From assembly GCA_035555595.1 (NCBI GenBank), contig DATMGK010000085.1, positions 8,039-72,038 on the forward strand: a stretch of 64,000 nucleotides of DNA. The letters run 5' to 3'. A program made the translations under genes and the position numbers. Below the pieces are notes generated by a model. That model did no database searches and was not told the origin of the DNA. It worked only from the letters and a program-made list of their open reading frames with translations. Source of the stretch: Croceibacterium_A sp035555595 (GTDB taxonomy: Bacteria > Pseudomonadota > Alphaproteobacteria > Sphingomonadales > Sphingomonadaceae). Below, one piece after another: positions 35,154 through 44,126 of the stretch (position 1 is the first letter of the stretch; each line of letters opens with the position of its first letter).

Positions 35154-35794
35154 AAATCACGATTCTATGCAGCGATGCCACCCACCCGGTGAACATTTGG
35201 CTTGAGGATTGGGCGGCCCAGATCGCGAACGCTGCAAATGTTGAGATTGTCCGCAAAGTGCAGGATGCTGGCGGTGGTGATATCCTTTTCCTCATCTCAT
35301 GCACCGAAGTCGTAACTCGAGAAGAGAGAAACAGATACGGCGCTAGCCTAGTCCTCCACGCGAGCGCTCTTCCAAAGGGCCGTGGATGGAGCCCTCACAT
35401 ATGGGAACTCATCGAAGGCGCGGAAAACATAACCCTCTCCCTCTTGGAAGCAGAGGATTCCGTAGATAGCGGGCGGGTCTGGACACAACGCAGCATCCCA
35501 ATTCCCCGCCACGCCTTATGGTCAGAAATCAACGAAGCTCTGTTCAGCGCAGAAATTGCCCTGATGACGTTCGCACTAGAGAATTTCCGCAAGATATCTC
35601 TATTTGAGCAATCCGCAGAGGGAGTTTCATATCATCGTCGCCGTACACCCAGCGACAGCGAAATTGACCCAAATCGGACCATCGCGGAGCAATTTGACCT
35701 TATCCGGGTTTGTGATCCACAGCGGTTTCCCGCCTACTTCCATCTCAGAGGCCATCGTTACGTGTTAAAACTGGAGAAGTATGATGGCCAATGA
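35150..35794 (+). CDS. Formyltransferase-family protein in place of PseH
   Basis: The 214-residue protein matches the formyltransferase (FMT/GART) fold. The core motif is VLHASALPKGRGWSPHIW (His70), the counterpart of H-x-S-x-L-P-x-x-R-G, and the acidic segment EDSVDSGRVW corresponds to the DxGxDxG loop near the third catalytic Asp. The usual Asn two residues before the His is Val68 here. GTG at 35150 overlaps the pseG stop. It sits between pseG and pseI, where the acetyltransferase PseH is usually found, and no PseH is present. I infer it N-formylates the pseudaminic acid precursor; this is not shown. A non-catalytic role is possible. Confidence 0.7.
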   Translation: MKITILCSDATHPVNIWLEDWAAQIANAANVEIVRKVQDAGGGDILFLISCTEVVTREERNRYGASLVLHASALPKGRGWSPHIWELIEGAENITLSLLEAEDSVDSGRVWTQRSIPIPRHALWSEINEALFSAEIALMTFALENFRKISLFEQSAEGVSYHRRRTPSDSEIDPNRTIAEQFDLIRVCDPQRFPAYFHLRGHRYVLKLEKYDGQ

Positions 35795-36848
35795 ACTCGT
35801 CATCGAAGGGCGCGCTATCGGCAGCACGCATTCGCCGTATGTGATAGCGGAAATGTCCGCCAATCATAACGGAGATCTGAATAAAGCCTTCAGCATTATC
35901 GACGCAGCCAAGGCAGCTGGCGCCGACGCACTCAAAATCCAAACCTACCGTCCTGACACAATCACGTTGAAAAGCGACATGCCCGATTTTCGGATAGAGG
36001 GCGGATTATGGGCGGGACGTACTCTCTATGACCTCTACGAGTGGGCGCACACGCCATGGGAATGGCACGCTCCCTTATTCGAACACGCCCGCAAGCTCGG
36101 CATCACGATCTTCAGTTCGCCTTTCGACACCACCGCGATCGACATGCTGGAAAATCTGGGGGCACCTGCTTACAAGATCGCATCGTTCGAAGCGGTTGAT
36201 CTGCCACTTATCCGATATGCAGCAGCCACTGGCAAACCAATGATCATTTCCACTGGCATGGCCGATGCAGAAGAGATCGCGGAGGCAGTTGAAGCCGCGC
36301 GCGATGGCGGCTGTCACGAGCTGGCCCTGCTTCATTGCGTCAGCGGATACCCCGCCCCAGCGGAAGACTATAACCTGCGCACAATTCCAGATCTGGTGGA
36401 ACGGTTTGGCCTGGTTACGGGGCTGTCAGATCATACGCTGGACAACACCACCGCCCTCGCCAGCATAGCGCTGGGCGCATCTATCATCGAAAAGCACTTT
36501 ACGCTGGATCGCAACGGCGGCGGCCCGGACGACAGCTTCTCGCTAGAACCAGCGGAACTGGCCGATCTGTGCACCGGCGCGAAAACTGCGTGGGCGGCAC
36601 TGGGCAAGGTGGATTACGGTCGCAAATCTAGCGAACAAGGTAACGCGCAGTTCCGCCGCTCGCTCTACTTCGTGCGCGACCTGAAGGCGGGTGAGACGAT
36701 CACACCCGATACGGTGCGTAGCGTGCGTCCCGGTTTTGGGCTGGCTCCGAAGTTTCTGGATGATGTTATCGGCAAAACAGTCACCGAAGATGTTCAGGCG
36801 ATGACGCCCGTTCGTCGAGAAGTATTAAACCATTGGCCTAACCAATGA
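35781..36848 (+). CDS. pseI: Pseudaminic acid synthase
   Basis: PseI condenses the hexose product of PseG with phosphoenolpyruvate. The 355-residue protein has the NeuB-type TIM barrel start YVIAEMSANHNGDLNKAFSIIDAAK, ALKIQTYRPDTIT, FSSPFDTTAIDMLE, PAYKIASFEAVDLPL and SLYFVRDLKAGETITPDTVRSVRPG from the C-terminal antifreeze-like (SAF) domain. The segment ADALKIQTY matches PseI rather than NeuB. It overlaps the formyltransferase-like gene by 14 bp and the next gene by 4 bp. Confidence 0.93.
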   Translation: MMANELVIEGRAIGSTHSPYVIAEMSANHNGDLNKAFSIIDAAKAAGADALKIQTYRPDTITLKSDMPDFRIEGGLWAGRTLYDLYEWAHTPWEWHAPLFEHARKLGITIFSSPFDTTAIDMLENLGAPAYKIASFEAVDLPLIRYAAATGKPMIISTGMADAEEIAEAVEAARDGGCHELALLHCVSGYPAPAEDYNLRTIPDLVERFGLVTGLSDHTLDNTTALASIALGASIIEKHFTLDRNGGGPDDSFSLEPAELADLCTGAKTAWAALGKVDYGRKSSEQGNAQFRRSLYFVRDLKAGETITPDTVRSVRPGFGLAPKFLDDVIGKTVTEDVQAMTPVRREVLNHWPNQ

Positions 36849-38305
36849 ATATCCTTCTGCTATCAAACAGCGCCCCGAAATATTACAACTTCTTCAACGC
36901 CCTTGCGAAACTTTTTATGCAAGATGGAGAAAATGTAGTAGCTGCGGTAGACAGCAGCTACTCAAGCTTAGAAAATAAGCTAGGCGATGTGGGCTTTTCT
37001 TCGGTATATGAATTTTCTGATTTTTTTAAGGACCATCAGGCCGATAGAGAAATCCTGTCTCGATATTCCGAATACGATCTGAATGGCGCCCTTCTTTCGG
37101 ATTTCGAGCGCTCCCAAGTTTATGGGATTTGGGGCAATGCTGCGAATATCGATTTTTTCGATCGCCTGAAGAGCGGTCTCCTAAGCTATTTCGAGCATAT
37201 CTTTGATCGGCACTCAATAGACGTCGTTCTTTATGAGAATGTGTCTAACACCTTTTCCCACTATGCGCTGTTTGTGGCCCAGAAGATGGGAGCATTTTAC
37301 TGCGGCCTTACGGGCTCCCGTTTGCCTGGCCGCTTTTCCATCACAGCAGACCCCTTGCATGACGATAAAACCGAAAGAGCGTTTCAAGCCATTCAGGACG
37401 GCCAACTGATTATAGAGCCCGCCGTACATGACTGGGTGCGTGACTACATCGGACGGATAGAAAGCATCTCTCCCGACTACATGAAGGTCAACGGGCTGGA
37501 TCGCATCGGTCTTTTCGGCCGCTATTTCCAGCGGGAGCGGCTAAGAAAAATCGCCACCCTGCTTCGCCATACACCCGACAGTCGCACGAACGCATTCCAG
37601 ATAGGGAATCCGCTAAGAACCCACCTCAACCTGTTCCTTCGGAACGCTAGAAGGCGTCTAAGGGCAGGACAGGTGAGCCGACTATACCAACCCCCGTTGC
37701 AAGGCGAACGCTTCCTGCTCTACCCTCTACACTTTCACCCGGAATCCTCCACGTCGATCCTGGCCGGCACATATCTAAACGAATATGAGGTAATCCGGAA
37801 CATCGCTTTCAGCCTTCCCGAGGGAGTCCGGCTATATGTGAAAGATCACATCAGCGCATGGGCTTATCCCTCCTCCGATTTCTATCGCCAACTGAAGCGA
37901 CTGCCCAACGTCCGACTTTTGGGGCCTCACGAGCCGACCAAGCAACTTATCAAAGCTTCTGAAGCCGTCATCACCCTAACCAGCACAGTGGGCTATGAAG
38001 CCCTTCTGCTACATAAGCAGGTATTCCTCTATGGCCGCGTATTCTACGAGTTTCACAAGGGAGTGACGCGCATCACGGACCCATCCTCTTTACGCCCCCT
38101 CCTGGCCCAACGTCTGCGCAATCCGCAGAGTTGGGACGATAATTACAACCACAACTTCGTGTGCGCTTATCACCACTACACTCTGAGTGGATCCTTAAAT
38201 CTCATTCAGGACGCTCAGGAAGCCTGCGCCCACGCTAACGAACTGTATCCCAGAATTAAATTTATGATAGAGACATCCAATAAAAAAAGAGTTGTCACAT
38301 CATGA
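36845..38305 (+). CDS. Capsule_synth-type glycosyltransferase
   Basis: This 486-residue cytosolic protein resembles the capsule polysaccharide biosynthesis family (PF05159, KpsC/KpsS type). Support: the YPLHFHPESSTSILAGTYLNEYEVIRNIAFSLPEGVRLYVKDH segment is the diagnostic region of that family, followed by LGPHEPTKQLIKASEAVITLTSTVGYEALLLHKQVFLYGRVFY. The latter is the CMP-sugar-binding C-terminal fold. Family members transfer Kdo and related keto-sugars from CMP donors, so a pseudaminic acid transferase is a reasonable guess. The N-terminal third is not recognisable. It is bracketed by pseI and the polymerase in the same operon. Confidence 0.75.
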   Translation: MNILLLSNSAPKYYNFFNALAKLFMQDGENVVAAVDSSYSSLENKLGDVGFSSVYEFSDFFKDHQADREILSRYSEYDLNGALLSDFERSQVYGIWGNAANIDFFDRLKSGLLSYFEHIFDRHSIDVVLYENVSNTFSHYALFVAQKMGAFYCGLTGSRLPGRFSITADPLHDDKTERAFQAIQDGQLIIEPAVHDWVRDYIGRIESISPDYMKVNGLDRIGLFGRYFQRERLRKIATLLRHTPDSRTNAFQIGNPLRTHLNLFLRNARRRLRAGQVSRLYQPPLQGERFLLYPLHFHPESSTSILAGTYLNEYEVIRNIAFSLPEGVRLYVKDHISAWAYPSSDFYRQLKRLPNVRLLGPHEPTKQLIKASEAVITLTSTVGYEALLLHKQVFLYGRVFYEFHKGVTRITDPSSLRPLLAQRLRNPQSWDDNYNHNFVCAYHHYTLSGSLNLIQDAQEACAHANELYPRIKFMIETSNKKRVVTS

Positions 38306-39669
38306 TCGCCGAATGCGCTAATACAAAAAAACGCTCAGCCTTGGCATTTATTGGAACAGCAGTTAGCTGCATAATGTTCATTATAGAACATAACAGAATA
38401 TACACCAACACAATTCCGATTATTTTATTGTCGTTTATATATATATTATTTTATATACACACCTTTTACAAAGAAAACAAAATTGTATTATTGAACAATT
38501 TCTACCAATTATATTTTATGATTGGCATTCTTTTAAGTGCTGCAGTTGTTTCAGCAGGCGCCGACATGATTGAAGTGGGAGCGTTTGGCGATGCCAACGG
38601 CTCATTTTGGATTATTCTTGCATTCTTTTTTGCCGGAATTGAGGCAACATGCCTAGGATTCAGATCAAATATATTTATATTTTTTGGAGAAAAATCACCA
38701 AACCAATCCAAGCAAGAGGCATCTATAATCATACTTCCCATAGTTTTTACAGTTATATTGCTTGGATTTTTTATATTTTTTACATCTGGAAGCCCAATTC
38801 TACTTGGAGTAGACAGGGTTACGTTTTGGAGAACAATTGTCCCAGAAAATTTTTCATTTTTTCCATCACTAGTTATTCAAACTTACTTTTTCTTATCGTA
38901 CTATTTTTTATACATGAAGATGAAAGGAGAGAAAATATTCATACCATCAATAATAATAATTTCCTACATATTCATCACCATCATGATTTTAGGGGAAAAA
39001 TTTTCGGCCTTTATATTGGCCATAAGCGCATGGATGACCATAATTTCAGGGACTTTTCCTAGCTTTAAGATAAATTCAAAGCAATTACTGTATATCTCTA
39101 TAATTTCGCTCCTTATTATTTCCCTTATTTCCGTAAATTACGCCATATCCGGGAGGGATTCTTCGTTTATATTTTCACGAATAGCCCTTCAATCTCAATT
39201 GATGTGGAGCTTATCTTCCGATCAATATGGCTTAAGCATGCTCCCTTCATCTGATTGGAGTTGCTTTTGGCAGTGCGGCTATTTTGATAGCGGGAGTGAC
39301 TATATATCACATAGATATCTTCCAAATAATGTTTATAGTTTTTATTATGACAACGGAACCAATCTTTCCGGATTTACTCCAGCTCTTCCGATGTTAACTT
39401 TTGGATTTTTTATTGCATACATATTAAATATATTGGCCTGCCTTTCCCTTGGGGCAATACAAAAATCAATCCATATATCAATAAAAAGAGAGAATTTTAT
39501 CACATCGTTTTTATTGTATAAAGTTCAACTCGGAATAGCCATTGCCTGGTTTGGCGCAATACATTCAGCCATTATAGGGAGTGTATTTGCATTAATATTT
39601 TCAATAGTATATATATTTATTTTCGGTGTAAATAATAAGAAGGCCAAAGATGCTGTTCGATTTAGTTGA
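38302..39669 (+). CDS. Oligosaccharide repeat-unit polymerase, Wzy-like
   Basis: The 455-residue protein is almost wholly hydrophobic, with about 12 helices and a hydrophilic loop near residues 310-350 (SSDWSCFWQCGYFDSGSDYISHRYL) in the place of the Wzy periplasmic loop. Wzy links undecaprenyl repeat units in the Wzx/Wzy pathway; there is little sequence conservation, so the call rests on topology and context. The gene is strikingly AT-rich compared with its neighbours, with AAA, ATA and TTT codons throughout. It overlaps the previous gene by 4 bp. Confidence 0.75.
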   Translation: MIAECANTKKRSALAFIGTAVSCIMFIIEHNRIYTNTIPIILLSFIYILFYIHTFYKENKIVLLNNFYQLYFMIGILLSAAVVSAGADMIEVGAFGDANGSFWIILAFFFAGIEATCLGFRSNIFIFFGEKSPNQSKQEASIIILPIVFTVILLGFFIFFTSGSPILLGVDRVTFWRTIVPENFSFFPSLVIQTYFFLSYYFLYMKMKGEKIFIPSIIIISYIFITIMILGEKFSAFILAISAWMTIISGTFPSFKINSKQLLYISIISLLIISLISVNYAISGRDSSFIFSRIALQSQLMWSLSSDQYGLSMLPSSDWSCFWQCGYFDSGSDYISHRYLPNNVYSFYYDNGTNLSGFTPALPMLTFGFFIAYILNILACLSLGAIQKSIHISIKRENFITSFLLYKVQLGIAIAWFGAIHSAIIGSVFALIFSIVYIFIFGVNNKKAKDAVRFS

Positions 39670-39677
39670 GAAAATTG

Positions 39678-40790
39678 ATGTCTGGCGATACATATTCTAT
39701 TGACTGCTCAAACCTTCATGTTGGCGGAGGGGTTCAGGTCGCATGCTCCTTTGTTAATGAGTTGCAGAATAGTTTTGATGGTGATTTTTCATTATCTATC
39801 ATCGCATCTGCGGAGGTCGTGCGCCATTTGCATCGTAAGTCTTTCGACGCGCCGTTTGCTTTTCCCATACAAGTGGTTGACACTTTCGGCTGGCGCCCCC
39901 TGAGCAGAGGCGCTCGTGAATATACGAATAAGCACACCCGCGTTTTCACGGTATTCGGGCCTCTTTATCGCTGGCGCACACCATTCAAGAGCATTGTTGG
40001 CTTCGCCCAACCATGGATCATATACCCCGATAACGAATGCTACGCCCGCCTCCCCCTGCTGCGTCGGCTACCAACCCGACTGAAGTTCAAGGTGCAGAGC
40101 ATATTCTTCAAGCGCGCCGACGAGTTGGTCGTGGAATTGGAGCACGTTAAAGAGGGGTTAATCCGCGAACTAGGCATCGCACCCGAGCGCATTCATGTCG
40201 TCCACAATTGCCTGTCATCCCTCTACGCTGACGAAACCAGTTGGCGACCGGTTTCGATACCTCCAAGCAAGGGGGCGTTGCGGCTCGGATTTGTGGGGCG
40301 GAACTATTCTCACAAGAATACCGCGATCTTTCCAGATATGATCCGGGCTCTGAAAAATCAGCATAGCATCGATGCGCGCTGTTATGTCACGTTCACGGAA
40401 GCGGAATGGCGGGCCTGCACACCAGAGTTTCGCAAGGTCTGCGTTAATGTCGGGCCGCTGGATGTTGATCAGTGCCCCACATTCTATCGCGCAATGGACG
40501 GTATCGTGTTTCCTTCTCTGCTCGAGTGCTTTTCAGCCACCCCTCTGGAAGCGATGGCCATGGAGCGACCTCTGTTCGCCTCTGATCGTTTGTTCAACAC
40601 GGAAATCTGTGGCGAGCACGCATGGTATTTCGATCCTATGGCGCCGGAAACCGCAGCAGATTGCATCGCAAGCGCATTCGGTGGCTCCGGACCAGACCAT
40701 GAGGCGTTGCGGCGGGCCCGTGAACACGCAATCAGCTTCGCGTCACCTAAAGAGCGGGCGCAAAGGTATCTGGAAATCCTTCGGTCCTGA
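39678..40790 (+). CDS. Glycosyltransferase family 4
   Basis: The 370-residue GT-B protein starts at ATG 39678, a few bases after the polymerase stop; the frame opens 12 bp earlier with TTG. The N-terminal domain begins SIDCSNLHVGGGVQVACSFVNELQ, and the donor domain has LRLGFVGRNYSHKNTAIFPDMI and GIVFPSLLECFSATPLEAMAMERPLFAS, with the E-x7-E motif of family GT4. The sugar and linkage are unknown. Codon use returns to normal compared with the preceding AT-rich gene. Confidence 0.85.
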   Translation: MSGDTYSIDCSNLHVGGGVQVACSFVNELQNSFDGDFSLSIIASAEVVRHLHRKSFDAPFAFPIQVVDTFGWRPLSRGAREYTNKHTRVFTVFGPLYRWRTPFKSIVGFAQPWIIYPDNECYARLPLLRRLPTRLKFKVQSIFFKRADELVVELEHVKEGLIRELGIAPERIHVVHNCLSSLYADETSWRPVSIPPSKGALRLGFVGRNYSHKNTAIFPDMIRALKNQHSIDARCYVTFTEAEWRACTPEFRKVCVNVGPLDVDQCPTFYRAMDGIVFPSLLECFSATPLEAMAMERPLFASDRLFNTEICGEHAWYFDPMAPETAADCIASAFGGSGPDHEALRRAREHAISFASPKERAQRYLEILRS

Positions 40791-40813
40791 TCGAAACAAA
40801 AATGGAATAATGG

Positions 40814-41842
40814 ATGTTCACCGATAAAATCCTGCTCATTACCGGGGGAACCGGGTCATTCGGCAATGCCGTGCTACGTCGCTTTTTGGATTCCGATCTG
40901 CGCGAAGTTCGCATTCTCAGTCGCGACGAGAAGAAGCAAGATGACATGCGCAAGAAGTACAATGACCCCAAGCTGAAGTTTCATATTGGGGACGTTCGGG
41001 ACTATCAGTCCGTGCTCAACGCGGTTCGCGGGGTTGATTTCATTTTTCACGCCGCGGCGCTCAAGCAGGTGCCCTCCTGCGAATTCTATCCGCTGGAAGC
41101 GGTGAAGACCAACGTAATGGGCACGGAAAATACCTTGGAAGCCGCCATCAACTGCGGTGTGAAGCGCGTTATCTGTCTCAGCACCGACAAGGCCGTTTAT
41201 CCCATCAACGCCATGGGTATCAGCAAGGCAATGATGGAAAAGGTCGCGGTCGCCAAATCGCGCTCCAGCAGTCAGACGGTGATCAACGTCACCCGTTATG
41301 GCAATGTGATGGCATCGCGTGGATCGGTGATCCCGCTATTCACCAACCAGATCCGCGCGGGGCAACCTATCACCATCACTGACCCGGAAATGACCCGGTT
41401 CATGATGACGCTGGATGATGCAGTGGATCTGGTGCTCTATGCCTTCACCCACGGCAATCCCGGCGAGATATTCGTGCAAAAAGCACCTGCAGCCACGATA
41501 CATACTCTGGCTGAGGCACTCACTGGCCTGCTAGGCGTGACTGAACATCTAATCCACACAATCGGAACTCGTCATGGCGAGAAGCTCTTCGAAGTCCTGC
41601 TTAGCCGAGAGGAGATGGCAGCCGCTGAGGATCTGGGTGGCTACTATCGCGTCCCTCCTGATCTGCGCGATCTGAACTATGGCAAGTATGTGGAGCAGGG
41701 AGAGATACGGATCTCTCAGGCAGAGGACTATAATTCTCACAATACTGCACGGCTGGATGTAGAAGGCATGCAGCAATTGCTGATGAAACTGCGTTTCATG
41801 CAGGCCATTGTGCGCGGAGAACAAGTGGAGCCTGAGGAGTAA
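40814..41842 (+). CDS. capE: UDP-GlcNAc 4,6-dehydratase/5-epimerase, CapE/FnlA type
   Basis: This 342-residue SDR enzyme makes UDP-2-acetamido-2,6-dideoxy-L-arabino-4-hexulose, the first step to UDP-L-FucNAc. The NAD site is LLITGGTGSFGNAVLRRFL; the catalytic block CLSTDKAVYPINAMGISKAM has Asp-Lys and the Met in place of Tyr typical of CapE/WbjB, unlike PseB, which has DKAANPIN and a Tyr. ETRHGEKLFEVLLSREEM-like GTRHGEKLFEVLL is conserved. It is followed by capF and capG. The product is also the substrate of PseC, so this gene may serve both pathways, as no pseB is present. Confidence 0.93.
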   Translation: MFTDKILLITGGTGSFGNAVLRRFLDSDLREVRILSRDEKKQDDMRKKYNDPKLKFHIGDVRDYQSVLNAVRGVDFIFHAAALKQVPSCEFYPLEAVKTNVMGTENTLEAAINCGVKRVICLSTDKAVYPINAMGISKAMMEKVAVAKSRSSSQTVINVTRYGNVMASRGSVIPLFTNQIRAGQPITITDPEMTRFMMTLDDAVDLVLYAFTHGNPGEIFVQKAPAATIHTLAEALTGLLGVTEHLIHTIGTRHGEKLFEVLLSREEMAAAEDLGGYYRVPPDLRDLNYGKYVEQGEIRISQAEDYNSHNTARLDVEGMQQLLMKLRFMQAIVRGEQVEPEE

Positions 41843-41844
41843 GC

Positions 41845-42981
41845 GTGACCCAACCGGCCCTTCGTGTTCTCATCACAGGCGCCAATGGCTTCATTGGCCG
41901 CAATCTCAGCGTACGCCTGGGCGAACTGGATGAATTCGCCGTCACCCCCTTTATTCGGGGAGATGATGCAGCGGCCCTGCCCGCATTGGTTGAAAGGGCA
42001 GACGCCGTGGTTCATCTGGCGGGTGAAAATCGCCCCGCAGATGAAAGCGCCTTCACTGAGGTCAATACCGGGCTAACGATCAAGCTTTGCGATGCGATAA
42101 GGGGCGTTAACCGCTCCACAGGGCGCGCCATCCCGTTGATCCTGGCGTCCTCTGCGCAAGCAGAATGCGACAACCCCTATGGTCGCAGCAAACTGGCCGC
42201 AGAACAGACCGTGCGCGCATTAGGAGATGAAACTGGTAACCCGGCAAGAATCTATCGTCTTCCCGGGGTGTTCGGGAAATGGTGTCGGCCTGACTACAAC
42301 TCAGTCGTAGCCACCTTTTGTCATAACATAGCCCGCGACCTGCCGGTTCGTGTAGATATTCCCGACGCCCAAATCCGCCTCGTTTATATAGACGATGTAG
42401 TTGCGGAGTTCGTAGAGGCTCTGCGCACACCGCCCGCCGGCATCATGATCGGCAAGGTACAGCCCGAAAGCGCTATCACGGTGGGTGAACTCGCAGAAAA
42501 GATAGCGACTTTTCACAACGGCAGGGCTGATCTTCATACTGAGGAGGTCGGCTCCGGGCTAACACGAGCTCTCTATGCGACATACGTCAGCGCGCTACCT
42601 TCAAGCCGCTTTTCCTATGCAATACCCGCCCACCGTGATGCGCGAGGAAGTTTCGTCGAAATGCTGAAGACGCCCGATTGTGGGCAATTCAGCTTTCTGA
42701 CTGCTCCACCGGGAGTGACGCGCGGAGGGCATTATCATCATACCAAAACAGAAAAGTTCCTGGTAATCCGCGGTGAAGCCCTCTTCCGCTATCGCAATCT
42801 CCTGACGGGGGAGCAGGTGCAGCTACGCACCTCAGGGAATCATCCCGAAGTTGTAGAAACCATCCCCGGGTGGTCGCACGACATCACCAACATCGGCGAT
42901 GAGGAAATGATAGTGATGCTTTGGGCGAACGAGGTGTTCGATCGGAATAGGCCCGACACCATTTCAAGTAAGGTTATGTGA
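41845..42981 (+). CDS. capF: CapF/FnlB bifunctional epimerase-reductase for UDP-L-FucNAc
   Basis: The 378-residue protein combines an N-terminal SDR domain (VLITGANGFIGRNLSVRLGEL; about 1-240) with a C-terminal cupin (FVEMLKTPDCGQFSFLTAPPGVTRGGHYHHTKTEKFLVIRGEALFRY), where the HYHHTK motif binds metal. CapF epimerises C3 and reduces C4 of the keto sugar, giving UDP-6-deoxy-L-TalNAc. It begins 3 bp after capE and overlaps capG (TGATG). Confidence 0.92.
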   Translation: MTQPALRVLITGANGFIGRNLSVRLGELDEFAVTPFIRGDDAAALPALVERADAVVHLAGENRPADESAFTEVNTGLTIKLCDAIRGVNRSTGRAIPLILASSAQAECDNPYGRSKLAAEQTVRALGDETGNPARIYRLPGVFGKWCRPDYNSVVATFCHNIARDLPVRVDIPDAQIRLVYIDDVVAEFVEALRTPPAGIMIGKVQPESAITVGELAEKIATFHNGRADLHTEEVGSGLTRALYATYVSALPSSRFSYAIPAHRDARGSFVEMLKTPDCGQFSFLTAPPGVTRGGHYHHTKTEKFLVIRGEALFRYRNLLTGEQVQLRTSGNHPEVVETIPGWSHDITNIGDEEMIVMLWANEVFDRNRPDTISSKVM

Positions 42982-44117
42982 TGAAAAAACTCAAGGTTTT
43001 GTCAGTTGTGGGGACGCGACCGGAGATTATCCGGCTTTCCCGCGTTTTGGCAAAGCTTGATTGCTATTGCGAGCATGTCTTGGTCCACACCGGGCAAAAC
43101 TATGATTACGAGCTCAATCAAGTCTTTTTTGATGATCTCGGCGTTCGAAAACCAGACTACTTTCTGAACAGTGCCGATGGCAGCACCAGTGCCTCCAATA
43201 CGATCGGCAATCTGATCAGTGCTATCGATCCGGTCTTGGCTGAGGCGCAACCCGACGCGATGCTGGTTTTGGGAGACACGAACAGTTGCCTGTCTGTGAT
43301 TCCCGCCAAACGGCGCAAAATACCTATTTTTCACATGGAAGCCGGCAATCGGTGCTTCGACCAGCGCGTACCAGAAGAAACAAATCGTCGCATAGTAGAC
43401 CATGTGGCTGATATTAACCTTACCTACAGTGCAATAGCGCGTGAATACCTACTCAGAGAAGGTTGCCCCCCTGATCAGGTGATCAAAACTGGAAGCCCGA
43501 TGTATGAAGTACTCGAGCACTACATGCCTCAGATCAAGAGTTCGAACGCGCTGGCGCGGCTGGAAGTTAAACCAGAGAGATATTTCGTTGTCAGCGCTCA
43601 CCGTGAAGAGAACATAGAGTCAGACGTTAATTTTACCCGTCTAGTAAATATTCTGAATGCCCTCGCGGAGGAAAATGGGCTGCCAATTCTTGTTTCCACT
43701 CATCCGCGCACCCGCAACCGAGCAGAAGAAACCGGAGCTAGGTTCCATTCCGGCGTTAATCTTTTGAAACCATTAGGTTTCCACGACTATGTTCGTCTGC
43801 AGATGAGCGCCAAAGCAGTTTTGTCTGACAGCGGAACCATAACGGAAGAATCTTCTATCCTCGACTTTCCCGCGCTGAATCTGCGCGAAGCGCATGAGCG
43901 ACCGGAAGGAATGGAGGAAGCCGCCGTGATGATGGTGGGATTGTCGATCGAGCGCGTTCGACAGGGATTAGCCATTTTAGAAGAAATGCCGCGGGCTCGC
44001 GCCCCCAATCCTCGGATCGTTTCAGACTACACTATGCCCGACGTAAGCGAGAAGGTCGTACGCATCATCCACAGCTACACGGACTACGTAAACCGCGTTG
44101 TCTGGAAGCGCTACTGA
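42981..44117 (+). CDS. capG: CapG/FnlC UDP-N-acetyl-L-talosamine 2-epimerase
   Basis: The 378-residue WecB-like enzyme completes UDP-L-FucNAc by epimerisation at C2. Motifs: LSVVGTRPEIIRLSRVLAKL, HTGQNYDYELNQVFF, HMEAGNRCFDQRVPEETNRRIVDHV and LSDSGTITEESSILDFPALNLREAHERPEG. The last segment differs from WecB (AHERPEG instead of TTERPEG) and fits the FnlC branch. ATG 42981 is preferred to an in-frame GTG one codon upstream. Confidence 0.92.
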   Translation: MKKLKVLSVVGTRPEIIRLSRVLAKLDCYCEHVLVHTGQNYDYELNQVFFDDLGVRKPDYFLNSADGSTSASNTIGNLISAIDPVLAEAQPDAMLVLGDTNSCLSVIPAKRRKIPIFHMEAGNRCFDQRVPEETNRRIVDHVADINLTYSAIAREYLLREGCPPDQVIKTGSPMYEVLEHYMPQIKSSNALARLEVKPERYFVVSAHREENIESDVNFTRLVNILNALAEENGLPILVSTHPRTRNRAEETGARFHSGVNLLKPLGFHDYVRLQMSAKAVLSDSGTITEESSILDFPALNLREAHERPEGMEEAAVMMVGLSIERVRQGLAILEEMPRARAPNPRIVSDYTMPDVSEKVVRIIHSYTDYVNRVVWKRY

Positions 44118-44126
44118 GGGTCATAC

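Noticed and set aside
40814..41842. Calling this gene pseB
   Set aside because: The catalytic block has the CapE/WbjB pattern (Met in place of the PseB Tyr), and capF and capG follow directly, so FucNAc synthesis is its primary assignment.
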